From: CAYOZN01 sp964408455
GTDB lineage: Bacteria; Planctomycetota; Phycisphaerae; UBA1845; UTPLA1
NCBI GenBank assembly: GCA_964408455.1
Contig: CAYOZN010000026.1
Span: 1-64,000, forward strand
Reading direction: 5' to 3'
DNA length: 64,000 nt
A program made the translations under genes and the position numbers. Position 1 is the stretch's first letter, and every line of letters begins with the position of its first letter. The notes below the pieces were generated by a model. It was not told the origin of the DNA. It did no database searches and worked only from the letters and a program-made list of their open reading frames with translations. Positions 17,276-26,276 of the stretch are shown here, piece by piece.

Positions 17276-18202
17276 ATGACTGACTCAGGGCAGCCAGATT
17301 CACCAACCGGCATGGAGAGGGTGCACGCGCATACGGCATCGGAACCGATTCTAGCGGTTTCGAACGCGAGCGTATCAACGGACCCGAAGGGTGGTTCCTG
17401 GCCGGTGCGCCTGTGGCTGCGCACGCCCGAGTGGGTGTTTCGCGTCGCGGGCGGCACGTTCTTTTTCGGGCTGCTGGCCTGGCGGGCGCGGGTCTATTTT
17501 GAGAAAGGCTTCTGGAGTGCCGGATATTACTGGCAGTTTTCCAAGCGAAGTGCCGAGCAGTCGGCGCTGGCGCCGCTGCTGTCGGACAACGTGCTGTACC
17601 TGCCGTGGGCCAGGGTGCTGGTCGATATCACGTTTCTGCTGATTGCACTGGCGTTTGTCTTTCGCGCGCCGGCGCGGCGGCGTTCCAGCCGGCCCGGCGA
17701 AATCTGGATTCCACTGGTCGGGGCATTCTGGCCCTTCCTGCCGTTCGCGATTCACTTCGTACTGGAGATGGCTGGCTCCCCGCGGGCTACTTTGCTCGAT
17801 CGGATGATGCTGGACCGGTCGCTGGGGCTGGGGGCCTTTCTGCTCGGATTTGCCATGGTGGCGGCCGGGAATGCGCTGGACGTGTGGAGCTATGCCGTAC
17901 TTTTCCGCAGCGTGAGCATTACGGCCGAAGCGCGTGAGTTGAAGACGACCGGGCCGTACCGGTTCATTCGACATCCGGTGTACCTGGGGCAGATGGTGGC
18001 GCAGGCCGGCGTCTGGCTGGTGATTGCGCAGGGGCACTGGATCTGGTGGGCCTTCTATGCCTGCTTCGTCGCGATGCAACTCTATCGGGCACGGGTAGAG
18101 GAGCGGGTGCTGGAAGATTCCTTCGGCGAAGCATACCGGCGGTACCGGCTGAACACGTGGTGGTTTCCGGTCGGCGGGCGGCAGGCCGCCGGGAAGTGTT
18201 GA
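17276..18202 (+). CDS. Isoprenylcysteine carboxyl methyltransferase-like membrane protein
   Basis: Integral membrane methyltransferase of the ICMT/PEMT family, about 308 residues. Five to six membrane segments are visible. The C-terminal SAM-binding signature is present: LKTTGPYRFIRHPVYLGQM, then RARVEERVLEDSFGEAYRRY, as in bacterial ICMT-family enzymes. Bacterial members methylate small lipids or are of unknown substrate; prenylated protein is not implied. Start at ATG 17276 (MTDSGQPDS); the upstream ATG at 17225 is an alternative. Divergent from lpxD across about 150 bp. Confidence 0.8.
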   Translation: MTDSGQPDSPTGMERVHAHTASEPILAVSNASVSTDPKGGSWPVRLWLRTPEWVFRVAGGTFFFGLLAWRARVYFEKGFWSAGYYWQFSKRSAEQSALAPLLSDNVLYLPWARVLVDITFLLIALAFVFRAPARRRSSRPGEIWIPLVGAFWPFLPFAIHFVLEMAGSPRATLLDRMMLDRSLGLGAFLLGFAMVAAGNALDVWSYAVLFRSVSITAEARELKTTGPYRFIRHPVYLGQMVAQAGVWLVIAQGHWIWWAFYACFVAMQLYRARVEERVLEDSFGEAYRRYRLNTWWFPVGGRQAAGKC

Positions 18203-18332
18203 GCATGGCCGCGGCGCGGCTTCGACTGTGAATTGGCTTGCACCGTCAAGAACTCACAGGTCGGCGCCAGCGTAATGTCAATGGCGCGCAGCGAGGTTCG
18301 GCGACGAGCATGCTTAAATTCTTGAATTTGCG

Positions 18333-18361
18333 TTGAGTTTGCAGGCGCGCTTGCGCATAAT
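18333..18361 (+). promoter_or_regulatory. Sigma-70-type promoter for the OmpA-like gene
   Basis: TTGAGT (18333-18338), a 17-bp spacer and CATAAT (18356-18361), about 85 bp before the start codon at 18445. Each box has four or five of six consensus bases. Confidence 0.55.
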
Positions 18362-18444
18362 CTGCGTTCGACGCGGCCGCGCAAGTGTGCGAGGGATCGC
18401 GAATCATCATCGACAATTCTGATTGAAACACGGAGGCTTCAAAG

Positions 18445-19281
18445 ATGAGCACCATACGGATGTGGGCGATGATCACCGGCACGGTTCTGCTGGCAGGCGC
18501 CGGCAGCGGCTGCGTTTCCCAGGACGAATATCTTCGAGAAAAGTTCGCCCGTCGGAAGGCGACGGAGCGCGCCGAGACGCTCGAGCGCGATCTGGCCGAT
18601 GAGCGCAATCGCGTGCTGTCATTGGAATCGGAGCGCGAAAGCCTTCGCGGACAGCTCGACACGGCGCAGGCGCTGGCCGAAACGCTGAAGGCCGAGCGCG
18701 ACCGGCTTTCCGATCTTAACGGCCGCCTGATGGCGCAGATCGAAGGCATGGGCGATCGCCCCGGCGATATCCAGGTGGTGGAAGTCAAGCTGCCGCCCGA
18801 GCTGGACAAGGCGATCAAGGAGTTCGCGGCCCAGTATCCCGACGCGGTCGAGTATGACCCGCAGCGCGGGGCTGTGCGCTGGAAGAGCGATCTGACATTC
18901 GCCATCGGCAGCGACGAAGTGCAGTCGCGGGTAATGGAGTCGCTGGCGCGTTTCGCCGACATCTGCAAGAGTGCGGCGGCCAGCCAGTTTGAAGTCGTCA
19001 TCGTCGGCCATACCGACAATCTTCGCATCGGCCCGGTGACGGCCAAGAAGCACCCCTCCAACTGGCACCTGTCGGTCCACCGGGCGATTTCGGTGATGAA
19101 TGTGCTGGCCCGCAGCGGTGTGAACGAGACGCGGCTGGGCGTGATGGGCTATGGCGAATGGCGGCCGCGCGTGCCGAATCCCGCCCGGGGTGGGAGCGAG
19201 GCGAATCGCCGCGTTGAGATCTTCCTGGTCAGCAGCCGAGAGCCGATTCCCGATCAGACGGCCATGGGCAGCGAGGGCTGA
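18445..19281 (+). CDS. OmpA-domain lipoprotein with coiled coil
   Basis: A 278-residue lipoprotein: signal to lipobox GSGC, then a long coiled coil (about 30-105, ERAETLERDLADERNRVLSLESERESL), then a C-terminal OmpA/MotB peptidoglycan-binding domain (about 150-270) with VVIVGHTDN, WHLSVHRAISVMNVLARSGVNETRLGVMGYGE and EANRRVEIFL, the last being the conserved NRRVEI motif that contacts diaminopimelate. It probably tethers a membrane to the cell wall, like Pal or ArfA. It is a single gene with its own promoter and terminator. Confidence 0.88.
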   Translation: MSTIRMWAMITGTVLLAGAGSGCVSQDEYLREKFARRKATERAETLERDLADERNRVLSLESERESLRGQLDTAQALAETLKAERDRLSDLNGRLMAQIEGMGDRPGDIQVVEVKLPPELDKAIKEFAAQYPDAVEYDPQRGAVRWKSDLTFAIGSDEVQSRVMESLARFADICKSAAASQFEVVIVGHTDNLRIGPVTAKKHPSNWHLSVHRAISVMNVLARSGVNETRLGVMGYGEWRPRVPNPARGGSEANRRVEIFLVSSREPIPDQTAMGSEG

Positions 19282-19317
19282 TCGCCGGCCGCGGGACACA
19301 CTGTTTTCTGATTATGC

Positions 19318-19350
19318 AGGCCGTTTGCATGAATGTGCAAACGGCCTTTG
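19318..19350 (+). terminator. Rho-independent terminator
   Basis: AGGCCGTTTGCA (19318-19329) pairs perfectly with TGCAAACGGCCT (19336-19347) across a six-base loop, followed by TTGTCTT. It ends the OmpA-like gene. Confidence 0.88.
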
Positions 19351-19384
19351 TCTTGGTTCAGCCTTGAGATCAAGCCGTGCCGTC

Positions 19385-19459
19385 GGGCGGCCGCATTCCC
19401 CTGCACGTCGATTGGGAACACCAGGAGTGACTGCTGTACAACCGGGGCGGGCTACGCGG
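19385..19459 (+). repeat. Direct repeat, left copy, flanking the VapBC module
   Basis: Pairs with 20285-20359, exactly 900 bp away. Both begin GGGCGGCCGCAT and end CTGTxCAACCGGGGCGGGCT with CGCGG; 57 of 75 aligned positions match without gaps by hand count. No transposase is present. Confidence 0.65.
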
Positions 19460-19542
19460 TCCGCCCCGGCGGGAAAGCGATCGCGTCAGCATCGACTGCA
19501 TCGTTGTATGAAGCGGCTCGGTGGGGATATTGCTGCAAGTAC

Positions 19543-19929
19543 TTATTCCCAAAGCGTCGGCGCGGCGTATTTCGCTATCGTCCGATCTGAACTGACGAGT
19601 GTCATCCCTTCGTGAATTGCCTGGGCGACGAGAAGGCGGTCGAACGGGTCGCGATGGTGGTCGGGCAGACGCGACAAAGCGTCAATGTGGTTGAGCGTGA
19701 TTGGCAGCAGCGCCATCGCACTGCACCTTATTTGAGTTTCCACGACGGACTGGACCGATCTGCCGAGGGTGAGTTTTCCGATGCCAATCTTGAGTTGCAT
19801 CTCCCACGGTGTGACAACGCTGACAAACAGCTCGTTGGAAAGATCTTCAAGCTGGGCAAGCACACGCCGTGGGATCGGCTCCTGTTGAACAAGCCAGAGA
19901 AAGACGTGGGTGTCGACCAGCAGCTTCAT
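19543..19929 (-). CDS. vapC: PIN-domain toxin, VapC-like
   Basis: Putative Mg-dependent RNase toxin of a type II toxin-antitoxin pair, 128 residues, the usual VapC length. PIN acidic residues: D6 in LLVDTHVFLW, E43 in TPWEMQLK, D94/D97 in HRDPFDRLLVAQA, D115 in LVSSDRTIAKY. The DTHxFLW and DPFDRLLxAQA motifs place it in the PIN subfamily that includes many VapC toxins. Its ATG overlaps the antitoxin stop in ATGA, so translation is coupled. The RNA target is unknown. Confidence 0.9.
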   Translation of the reverse strand: MKLLVDTHVFLWLVQQEPIPRRVLAQLEDLSNELFVSVVTPWEMQLKIGIGKLTLGRSVQSVVETQIRCSAMALLPITLNHIDALSRLPDHHRDPFDRLLVAQAIHEGMTLVSSDRTIAKYAAPTLWE

Positions 19930-20168
19930 TTGAATTGGTCGTCAGTGAAGCCCCAGAAGTCGTCGCCGAGATGCTCGTCGAAATCCGGAGATACATGGAG
20001 CACGGCGCCTTTCTGCTGTCCAAAGGCGCGCTTGGGCACGTCCGAGCCGTCGGTGGGTTCCGCCTCAATCGGTTCGATCTGAATGCGCACGCGCTGATTG
20101 GGCGCCAGCGCCAGGGGCTCATCCGGCACGATCACCTTGCCGTCGAAATGTGCGTTCAACTGAAGCAT
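19926..20168 (-). CDS. Putative antitoxin partner of the PIN toxin
   Basis: An 80-residue protein immediately upstream of vapC with a four-base ATGA overlap. It starts MLQLNAHFDGKVIVPDEPLAL, a short beta-hairpin like the DUF104/AF2212-like small antitoxins that bind DNA or toxin; the C-terminal half is acidic and ends FWGFTDDQFK, suitable for wrapping the toxin. The start at ATG 20168 is chosen because it fits these antitoxins; the longer frame upstream is not protein-like. DNA binding and autoregulation are inferred from the pair arrangement only. Confidence 0.75.
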   Translation of the reverse strand: MLQLNAHFDGKVIVPDEPLALAPNQRVRIQIEPIEAEPTDGSDVPKRAFGQQKGAVLHVSPDFDEHLGDDFWGFTDDQFK

Positions 20169-20284
20169 GCTGAGATCATGATAGCACATCGCGTTCCCTC
20201 GACCAAACGGAATCTGCCCGCCCGGCACGGTGGACCCCACGCCGACGCAAGGGCGGAGAGCCTTCAGATTGAAGCGCAGGCGGC

Positions 20285-20359
20285 GGGCGGCCGCATCATT
20301 CTGCCTGTCGTTTCGGAAAACAAGAAAAAACCGCTGTTCAACCGGGGCGGGCTTCGCGG
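20285..20359 (+). repeat. Direct repeat, right copy, flanking the VapBC module
   Basis: See 19385-19459. This copy lies 117 bp upstream of the antitoxin start and just downstream of the symporter stop. The middle of the repeat is the diverged part; both ends are conserved. Confidence 0.65.
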
Positions 20360-20416
20360 CGCGAACCGCCGTGTACGTGCCAGTATGCACGGTGTGAAGG
20401 AATTTGCCCGCAAGGC

Positions 20417-22144
20417 TCAAGCTCTCGGATGTTCGGTTACACGAAGGGGCCTGCGAGCAGGATTACCCAGCGCCCACGCCACGAACAGCGTGATCAGCGT
20501 CCCCAGGGGATAACCCCAGAACGGCGACAGGTGTACGTCAATGCCATGGGGGTGGCCCGTTCGCTCGACGAAGAGGATGGCCATCAGTGTCACTGCGATG
20601 GCGCCGACCCGGCGGGCGTCCTCGCGGAAGCGGACGAAGGCGAGGCCGATCAGGATGGCAACGCACAGCCAGACGAGGCAGGACGACCAGGGGACATTCA
20701 ATACGGTAGTCGAGAATGGACCCAGCTCGGATATGGGCCGGCCGCGGACCGTGAGCGCGAAGACCGACAGCATCGCCAGCAGCACCGCCCACAACAGGCC
20801 CGCGTCATCGCGCCGCAGCGGCAGGAATGCCAGCAGGAACACGCCCAGCAGCGGCCCGTAGGTGTAGGCGACGAGGCCGAGGACGAGGTCGATGACGTTC
20901 TGGTACTCGTCGCGGACGGGAATGCACAGCGTGGCCACGCCGCAGAGCACGATGCCCCAGAACACCACCAGGATTTTTGACAGAGCAATGTCGCCGATGG
21001 CGCGCCGGCTGCCGGTCAGCCGATTAATTGCGCCGGCGGCGGCGTTGCGAAAGCCGCTGACCGTCGTCTGTGCGAGGGCCGCGAGGGCCGAGTCGAGCGA
21101 TGAAACCGCGGCCGCGAAGATGGCGGCGACGATCAGGCCGCGCACGCCGATCGGGATTTGACCGACGATGAACATGGGCAGCACGCGCGTGCCGTCTTCC
21201 GCCAGCAGGGCCGCCTGTGCGGCGGTTGGCGGATGATGCTGGTAATATGCGTAGAGGGCGATGCCCACCAGCAGCATGATGAGGGCGACGATCTGACCAA
21301 GGCTGCTGGCGATGATGGCGAGGGACGCCTGCTGCCGGGTGCGACAACAGAACATCCGCTGCGCCATCACCTGGTCGATGCCCAGGGCGGCCAGGTTGAG
21401 GAAGGGCATGGCGAGCAGGCCGATCCACAGCGTGTAGTTCAGCGGGGGATCTGTTTGCAGGTCGAAGCGCGTGTCGAGCCATTGAAACTTGCCGGCCTCT
21501 CGTGCCATCCGCACGACTTCGTCCACGCCGCCTTCGACGGCGCCGACGGACCAGGCCAGCGTCAGCGCGGCCCCGACCAGCAGGATGCCGAACTGGATGA
21601 CGTCGGTCCAGATGACGGTGGTGATGCCGCCGAGGAGCGTCCAGCCGATGGCAAAGGCGCCGATAATCCAGATGCAGATTCTCAGGTCGAAGCCGGCCAC
21701 TTCGCGCAGGACGAATGCCGTCACGAAGACACGTGCGCCCTGGCCCAGGCAGCCCCCGACGAAGAAGAGCAGCGTGGTCACGGTCTTGACGCGGGGGCCG
21801 AGCCGCAGGCCCATGTAGTCGTAGGGGCTGTAAATCTCCTCCGCGTAGTAGCGTGGCACGAAGAAGACGCCGATGAGCAGCCGGGCGAGAATGGCGCCGA
21901 GGCCGAGTTGCAGATAGGTGAGATTGCCTCTGGCCGCGAAGCTGATCGCCGGAACGCCGATGAACGTGGCCGCGGAGATCTCGGTCGCGACGATCGATCC
22001 GCAGATGGCCCACCACGGCAGTCGCCGGCCACCCAGGAAAAAGTCGCGGATGGTGGCCTGTTTGCCGGCCAGGCGTGCGCCCACGACGGTCGTGAGCAGC
22101 AGATAAGCTGCCACGATGGCCCAGTCGAGCGGACCGAATGACAT
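20417..22144 (-). CDS. Sodium:solute symporter family protein
   Basis: Inner-membrane Na+-coupled symporter of the SSS family, about 575 residues with some 13-14 membrane helices. Family motifs: TTVVGARLAGKQATIRDFFLGGRRLPWWAICGSIVATEISAATFIGVP at the N-terminus (read in parts), GGITTVIWTDVIQFGILLVGA, AALGIDQVMAQRMFCCRT and FAAAVSSLDSALAALAQTTVSGF; the GIDQxxxQR and SSLDSAL motifs mark the Na1 site and substrate path. Substrate not predictable (sugar, proline, sialic acid-like). Start at ATG 22144; ATG 22180 is an alternative and neither has a clear ribosome site. Confidence 0.88.
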   Translation of the reverse strand: MSFGPLDWAIVAAYLLLTTVVGARLAGKQATIRDFFLGGRRLPWWAICGSIVATEISAATFIGVPAISFAARGNLTYLQLGLGAILARLLIGVFFVPRYYAEEIYSPYDYMGLRLGPRVKTVTTLLFFVGGCLGQGARVFVTAFVLREVAGFDLRICIWIIGAFAIGWTLLGGITTVIWTDVIQFGILLVGAALTLAWSVGAVEGGVDEVVRMAREAGKFQWLDTRFDLQTDPPLNYTLWIGLLAMPFLNLAALGIDQVMAQRMFCCRTRQQASLAIIASSLGQIVALIMLLVGIALYAYYQHHPPTAAQAALLAEDGTRVLPMFIVGQIPIGVRGLIVAAIFAAAVSSLDSALAALAQTTVSGFRNAAAGAINRLTGSRRAIGDIALSKILVVFWGIVLCGVATLCIPVRDEYQNVIDLVLGLVAYTYGPLLGVFLLAFLPLRRDDAGLLWAVLLAMLSVFALTVRGRPISELGPFSTTVLNVPWSSCLVWLCVAILIGLAFVRFREDARRVGAIAVTLMAILFVERTGHPHGIDVHLSPFWGYPLGTLITLFVAWALGNPARRPLRVTEHPRA

Positions 22145-22329
22145 GGCGAGAAGGGGCGGATGTTGCGGCATGGCGTGCAATATGGCGGAATGGCCGAAGA
22201 TCGGCGAGGCCAGTCACAGCGACCGCGGCCCGCGCCGGGAATATGGCGGGGCATCCGTGCAGGAAAACCAGTCTGCGGCGGTGTGCAACTGACGGATGCG
22301 CCGGCCGGTCCGAGAAGAATGTCGTGCGG

Positions 22330-22358
22330 TTGACTGAAAAGGGCGTTGGGGCTAAAGT
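22330..22358 (+). promoter_or_regulatory. Sigma-70-type promoter for the pilM operon
   Basis: TTGACT (22330-22335), 17-bp spacer, TAAAGT (22353-22358), 290 bp before the pilM start. The 470-bp region between the symporter gene and pilM holds nothing else I can name apart from a small GCGC palindrome at about 22384. Confidence 0.5.
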
Positions 22359-22647
22359 TTTGCAGGTACACTGAGGACGTTTGCGCGCAAGCGCACTGCG
22401 CTGGCGTCACAGCGCCGCCGACGCGCCTCCCGCCTTGTAAGAGCCGCCCGCCCCGATCTGCTGCAACGACGTAGTCGAATAGATTATCCTTGCCGATTGG
22501 TGATCGGGCGCGAGCAGAGGTTATGCTTCGCAGCCGGGGCGCGTTACCGCGAGTGAAGCGATTCTGGCCGGCGCGAGGATAGCGCGGAATGGTGTCGGCG
22601 GCGTGCAGGGCGTCATCGCCATCCGCCAAGCCCAGGGAGAGTGAGCC

Positions 22648-24876
22648 ATGGCAGCCAAACAGCCGGTCTGGGGCATCGATGTCGGACAGTGCTCGCTCAA
22701 GGCTTTGAAGCTACAGGCCGCGGGCGACGACAAGGTAGAGCTGCTGGGCTTCGATCTCATCGAACACGAGCAGATCCTGTCGCAGGCCGAGGCCGATGCG
22801 ACTGAAATGGTCCGCAAGGCCGTCTCCGACTTTGCCGGGCGCAACGATCTGAAGAACTGCCGCGTGATCGTGTCCGTCCCCGGCCAGCAGACGCTGACCC
22901 GCTTCACCAAGATGCCGCCCGTCGAGAAGAAGAAGATTCCCGACATGGTGCATTACGAGGCGAGCCAGCAGATTCCCTTCGACATGGACGAAGTGGTGTG
23001 GGACTACCAGGTCTTCACCGAAGGCGAGTCGCCGGAGTTTGAAGTCGGCATCTTTGCGATTCGCAAGGAGCTGATACGCAGCTATCTCGTTCAGTTCACC
23101 GACGCGGGGATCGAGCCGGCCATCGTGCAGACCGGCCCGATGGCATCTTACAACGCGGCCCGTTTCGAGGTGTCGCCGGCGGCCGGCGAGGCGATCGTTC
23201 TGCTCGACATGGGCGCCCTGGCCACGGACCTGATCGTGATGGAGGGCAACCGCATCTGGAGCCGGCCGATTCCCATCGGCGGCAACCGGTTTACCGAAGC
23301 CCTGGTGTCGGCCTTCAAGATTCCCTTCAAAAAGGCGGAGAAGCTGAAGCGCAGCGCGGCGACCAGCAAGTATGCCCGGCAGATCTTTCAGGCGATGCGG
23401 CCGGTGTTTGCCGACCTGGTGTCCGAGGTGCAGCGATCGATCGGATATTACACGTCGACCCACCGCGATGCCCACGTGTCACGCGTCATCGGCATGGGCA
23501 ATGCCTTCAACCTGCCCGGCCTTCAGAAATTCCTCCAGCAGAATCTCCAGGTCGAGGTAGACAAGCTCAGCGGCTTCAAGAGGCTCATCGAGGGCCCGAT
23601 CGACAAGCAGGCGGTCTTTCGCGAGAACCTGATGAGCCTGAGCGTGTGCTATGGCCTCGCCCTCCAGGGGCTGGAGATGGCGGCCGTCGAGTCGAGCCTG
23701 CTGCCGATCGAGGTCCGCCGCACCCTGCTCTGGCAGCGAAAGCGGCCGTGGTTTGTTGCGGCTGCCGCGTGCTTGGCACTTGGCGCCGGCGCGATTTGGC
23801 TCGGCAATTCGCAGGCCTCGGCGCAAATCGATAATGCCCTGGGCGGACTCGAAAATGTGCCCATGCCGGTCATGCCGCCGAACGCGGATGCGGCAATGAG
23901 CAAGATTGCCAGCGGCGGCAATTCCAGCTCGGTCGTCATGCGGGCCGCGGAACTGGCCGGCGCCGCCAAGAAGCTCAAGAGCGAGTTCAACAGCATCTCG
24001 ACGACGCCGGCAGACGCGGGCCTGCTAAAGGCGCTGGCCGAGTTTCCAAAGAACAATGTTTTTGTCCCCACGATTCTCGACATCGTGTACTCGGCTGTGG
24101 CGGCCGTTTCGCAGCCGGACCTGCTGGCGATCAAGTCGGCGAAGGACTACGAGCGGATGGTGCGCGACAATCGCATCAGCCCGCGACCGCAGCGCAAGGA
24201 AGTCTGGCTCGAGCAGTTCGACATGCAGTACGCCGATAATCCGGCGGCGGTCTTTGCCAGGTCGGGGGAACAGCCCAAGCATGGCCGGGCCGGCTGGGCC
24301 GTCCGCTTGCGGTTGATCACCAGCCACGAGGGGGCCAATTCCTGGGCCGAAAGCGAACTGAAACAGGCGATCGAAAAGGCCGGCCGCAAGCCGGATCGCG
24401 GCATCTTCGTCGAGTCGGTCAGGCTGGCCAGCATCGGCAAGCGTTCGATCAGCAAGAAGCCGCAGGACTTCAGCCTGTCGGATGGCGGTAGCGATGCTGC
24501 GGGCCCCGGCGGGCGAGGAACCGGCGGCCGGCGGGGTCCCCGGGCACCGTCGCCGGGGGACGATAGCAGCGGGGGCAGAAGACTGCCCGGCATGAGCGGC
24601 GGCTTTGGCGGCGACGATTCTGGCCGCGGCTCCAGGGGCGGCGGCACCGGCGCCGGCAGCCCCAGCTTCCGAGACCTGAAGGAGCGGATCAATCGCGAGA
24701 TGCGCGAGAAGGACCTGCTCACCGGCGAGCCGATCACGGGCGACTGGGAGATCATTCTCGAAGTCGTCATCCGGCAGGAGAACACGCCGCGGGACCTGAT
24801 TCCCGAAGAATTCAAGCCTAAGCCCGAGGGCGACGCCGCCAACGCACCGGCAAAGCCTGGAACGCCGCGGCCGTGA
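22648..24876 (+). CDS. pilM: PilM-like protein fused to a membrane/periplasmic part
   Basis: Type IV pilus / type II secretion assembly ATPase-fold protein. Residues 1-350 are the actin-like PilM domain: VWGIDVGQCSLKALKL (phosphate 1), RVIVSVPGQQTLTRF, PPVEKKKIPDMVHYEASQQIPF, EAIVLLDMGALATDLIV and RPIPIGGNRFTEALVSAF. Normal PilM ends near 350; this protein has 742 residues. A hydrophobic helix at about 366-386 (FVAAAACLALGAGAIWLG) is followed by a periplasmic-side region, a Gly-rich linker (about 613-672) and a C-terminal segment. So the place of PilN seems fused in. Two single-pass membrane proteins follow. It probably forms part of the inner-membrane platform of a pilus or secretion system. 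Confidence 0.88.
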   Translation: MAAKQPVWGIDVGQCSLKALKLQAAGDDKVELLGFDLIEHEQILSQAEADATEMVRKAVSDFAGRNDLKNCRVIVSVPGQQTLTRFTKMPPVEKKKIPDMVHYEASQQIPFDMDEVVWDYQVFTEGESPEFEVGIFAIRKELIRSYLVQFTDAGIEPAIVQTGPMASYNAARFEVSPAAGEAIVLLDMGALATDLIVMEGNRIWSRPIPIGGNRFTEALVSAFKIPFKKAEKLKRSAATSKYARQIFQAMRPVFADLVSEVQRSIGYYTSTHRDAHVSRVIGMGNAFNLPGLQKFLQQNLQVEVDKLSGFKRLIEGPIDKQAVFRENLMSLSVCYGLALQGLEMAAVESSLLPIEVRRTLLWQRKRPWFVAAAACLALGAGAIWLGNSQASAQIDNALGGLENVPMPVMPPNADAAMSKIASGGNSSSVVMRAAELAGAAKKLKSEFNSISTTPADAGLLKALAEFPKNNVFVPTILDIVYSAVAAVSQPDLLAIKSAKDYERMVRDNRISPRPQRKEVWLEQFDMQYADNPAAVFARSGEQPKHGRAGWAVRLRLITSHEGANSWAESELKQAIEKAGRKPDRGIFVESVRLASIGKRSISKKPQDFSLSDGGSDAAGPGGRGTGGRRGPRAPSPGDDSSGGRRLPGMSGGFGGDDSGRGSRGGGTGAGSPSFRDLKERINREMREKDLLTGEPITGDWEIILEVVIRQENTPRDLIPEEFKPKPEGDAANAPAKPGTPRP

Positions 24877-24912
24877 CGCAGGCATGACACGCGCCCGTTT
24901 GGAGATCGCGCG

Positions 24913-26166
24913 ATGGAATTCGTCAGAAAAAACATGTTCTATCTGGTGGTGGGGCTGGTGGCGGCGCTGTCGCTGGGTGGGGCCGTCTGGGCCTCGATCG
25001 CCGGTTCGGCCGTCGACGAAAAGCTTCAGCAGCTGGAGAACCTGCGGCGACAGGTGACGACCGAGGCGAACGGCGCCGCCAACGTGACCATGATCGAGGA
25101 GAAGCGGCAGCGGGCCGAAGTGGCCAAGCAGGCCTTCTCGCGCACGCTGGAGGAGGCGCTGTCCAAGCAGAAGATCAACGCCTTCACCGGCGAGCCGCGC
25201 AAGCCGCTGATCGATGGCATTCTGCCGAGGCCGCAGACGGCGACGGACCGATTCACCATTCGCGATGTCTTCGAGCGCGAGCACGCCAAGCTGTTCCAGC
25301 GGATGCGGGCCCGGGATCGGGCGACGCCCGAGGAGATTGAACGACAGGCCATGCTGCTGCGGGGCCGCAACCAGGGCGACGACGAGGTCTTCGATCCGTG
25401 GTTTCCGAATGCTTCTCGAAAAGTTGAGGACGAACAGACTCCGAGCACGCCGGCCGCCGGCAAGCAGTTGACGCTGAAAGAGGGCCTCGCCCAGGATGCG
25501 ACCGCCCGGGCCGCCGAGATCGTGGCCCGGCAGATTTACATGTACGCCTCGGAGAGCACGATCCCCAAGCACCCGATGGTGAAGAGCGAAAGCCCGACGG
25601 ACGACGAGATCTGGCAGGCGCACATGCAGCTGTGGATCGCGCAGGACTTCGCCGTGGCGCTGTCGCGGCTCAACGAAGCGCGGGCGGAGGAGCTCAAGAA
25701 GGAAGGGCGGCCATTCGACTGCTGGGTCGCCCACATGCCGGTCAAGCGTTGGGAGACGCTGCGGATTCAGGAATGGCTCGGTCGCGGCGGCGGCATGAAC
25801 CGATCGAACGTTTACGGCTTTGCCGACTCGTTCACGCGGGTGTCGAACGACGGCACCAAATTCGTGGTTCCCATCCAGCTCGAACTGATCATGGAAGAAT
25901 CGGCCGTGATGGACGTGCTGGATTCGATCTGCCGGGTGAATTTCTACACGCCCACGCGCATCCAGTACGACTCGATTCGCCCCGATACGCCCAATCCGCT
26001 CCAGCAGGATTACATTTACGGCGATGCGCCGATCGTCAAGGTGCGCATTGATCTGGAAGGTTACTTCTTCCGCAAGGTCTACGAGGAGTGGATCAACGAT
26101 CAGCTGAAGCCGATCCTGTCGAAGCCGGGGGCATTCGAGGATACGCGGGAGATGGGTCGAGGCTAG
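24913..26166 (+). CDS. Single-pass membrane protein in pil operon
   Basis: A 417-residue protein 36 bp after pilM. One membrane helix at 7-28 (MFYLVVGLVAALSLGGAVWA) is followed by a charged, coiled-coil-like region (VDEKLQQLENLRRQV, EKRQRAEVAKQAFSRTLEEAL) and a long periplasmic-side part ending in VRIDLEGYFFRKVYEEWIND. The arrangement (short cytosolic N-terminus, helix, coiled coil, globular domain) is that of PilN/PilO proteins, but I see no diagnostic motif; the role is inferred from position. A short 110-bp linker separates it from the next gene. Confidence 0.7.
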   Translation: MEFVRKNMFYLVVGLVAALSLGGAVWASIAGSAVDEKLQQLENLRRQVTTEANGAANVTMIEEKRQRAEVAKQAFSRTLEEALSKQKINAFTGEPRKPLIDGILPRPQTATDRFTIRDVFEREHAKLFQRMRARDRATPEEIERQAMLLRGRNQGDDEVFDPWFPNASRKVEDEQTPSTPAAGKQLTLKEGLAQDATARAAEIVARQIYMYASESTIPKHPMVKSESPTDDEIWQAHMQLWIAQDFAVALSRLNEARAEELKKEGRPFDCWVAHMPVKRWETLRIQEWLGRGGGMNRSNVYGFADSFTRVSNDGTKFVVPIQLELIMEESAVMDVLDSICRVNFYTPTRIQYDSIRPDTPNPLQQDYIYGDAPIVKVRIDLEGYFFRKVYEEWINDQLKPILSKPGAFEDTREMGRG

Positions 26167-26276
26167 CAGGCACGAGCCGGCAAGCGCCGGCCCGGGAAGT
26201 TCCGGTTGCCCGGTCCGACGCGGACCGGTTGCGACCGGCGTTCTGGTCAATAACCGCCAGGGGAGTTGAGTCAGCA

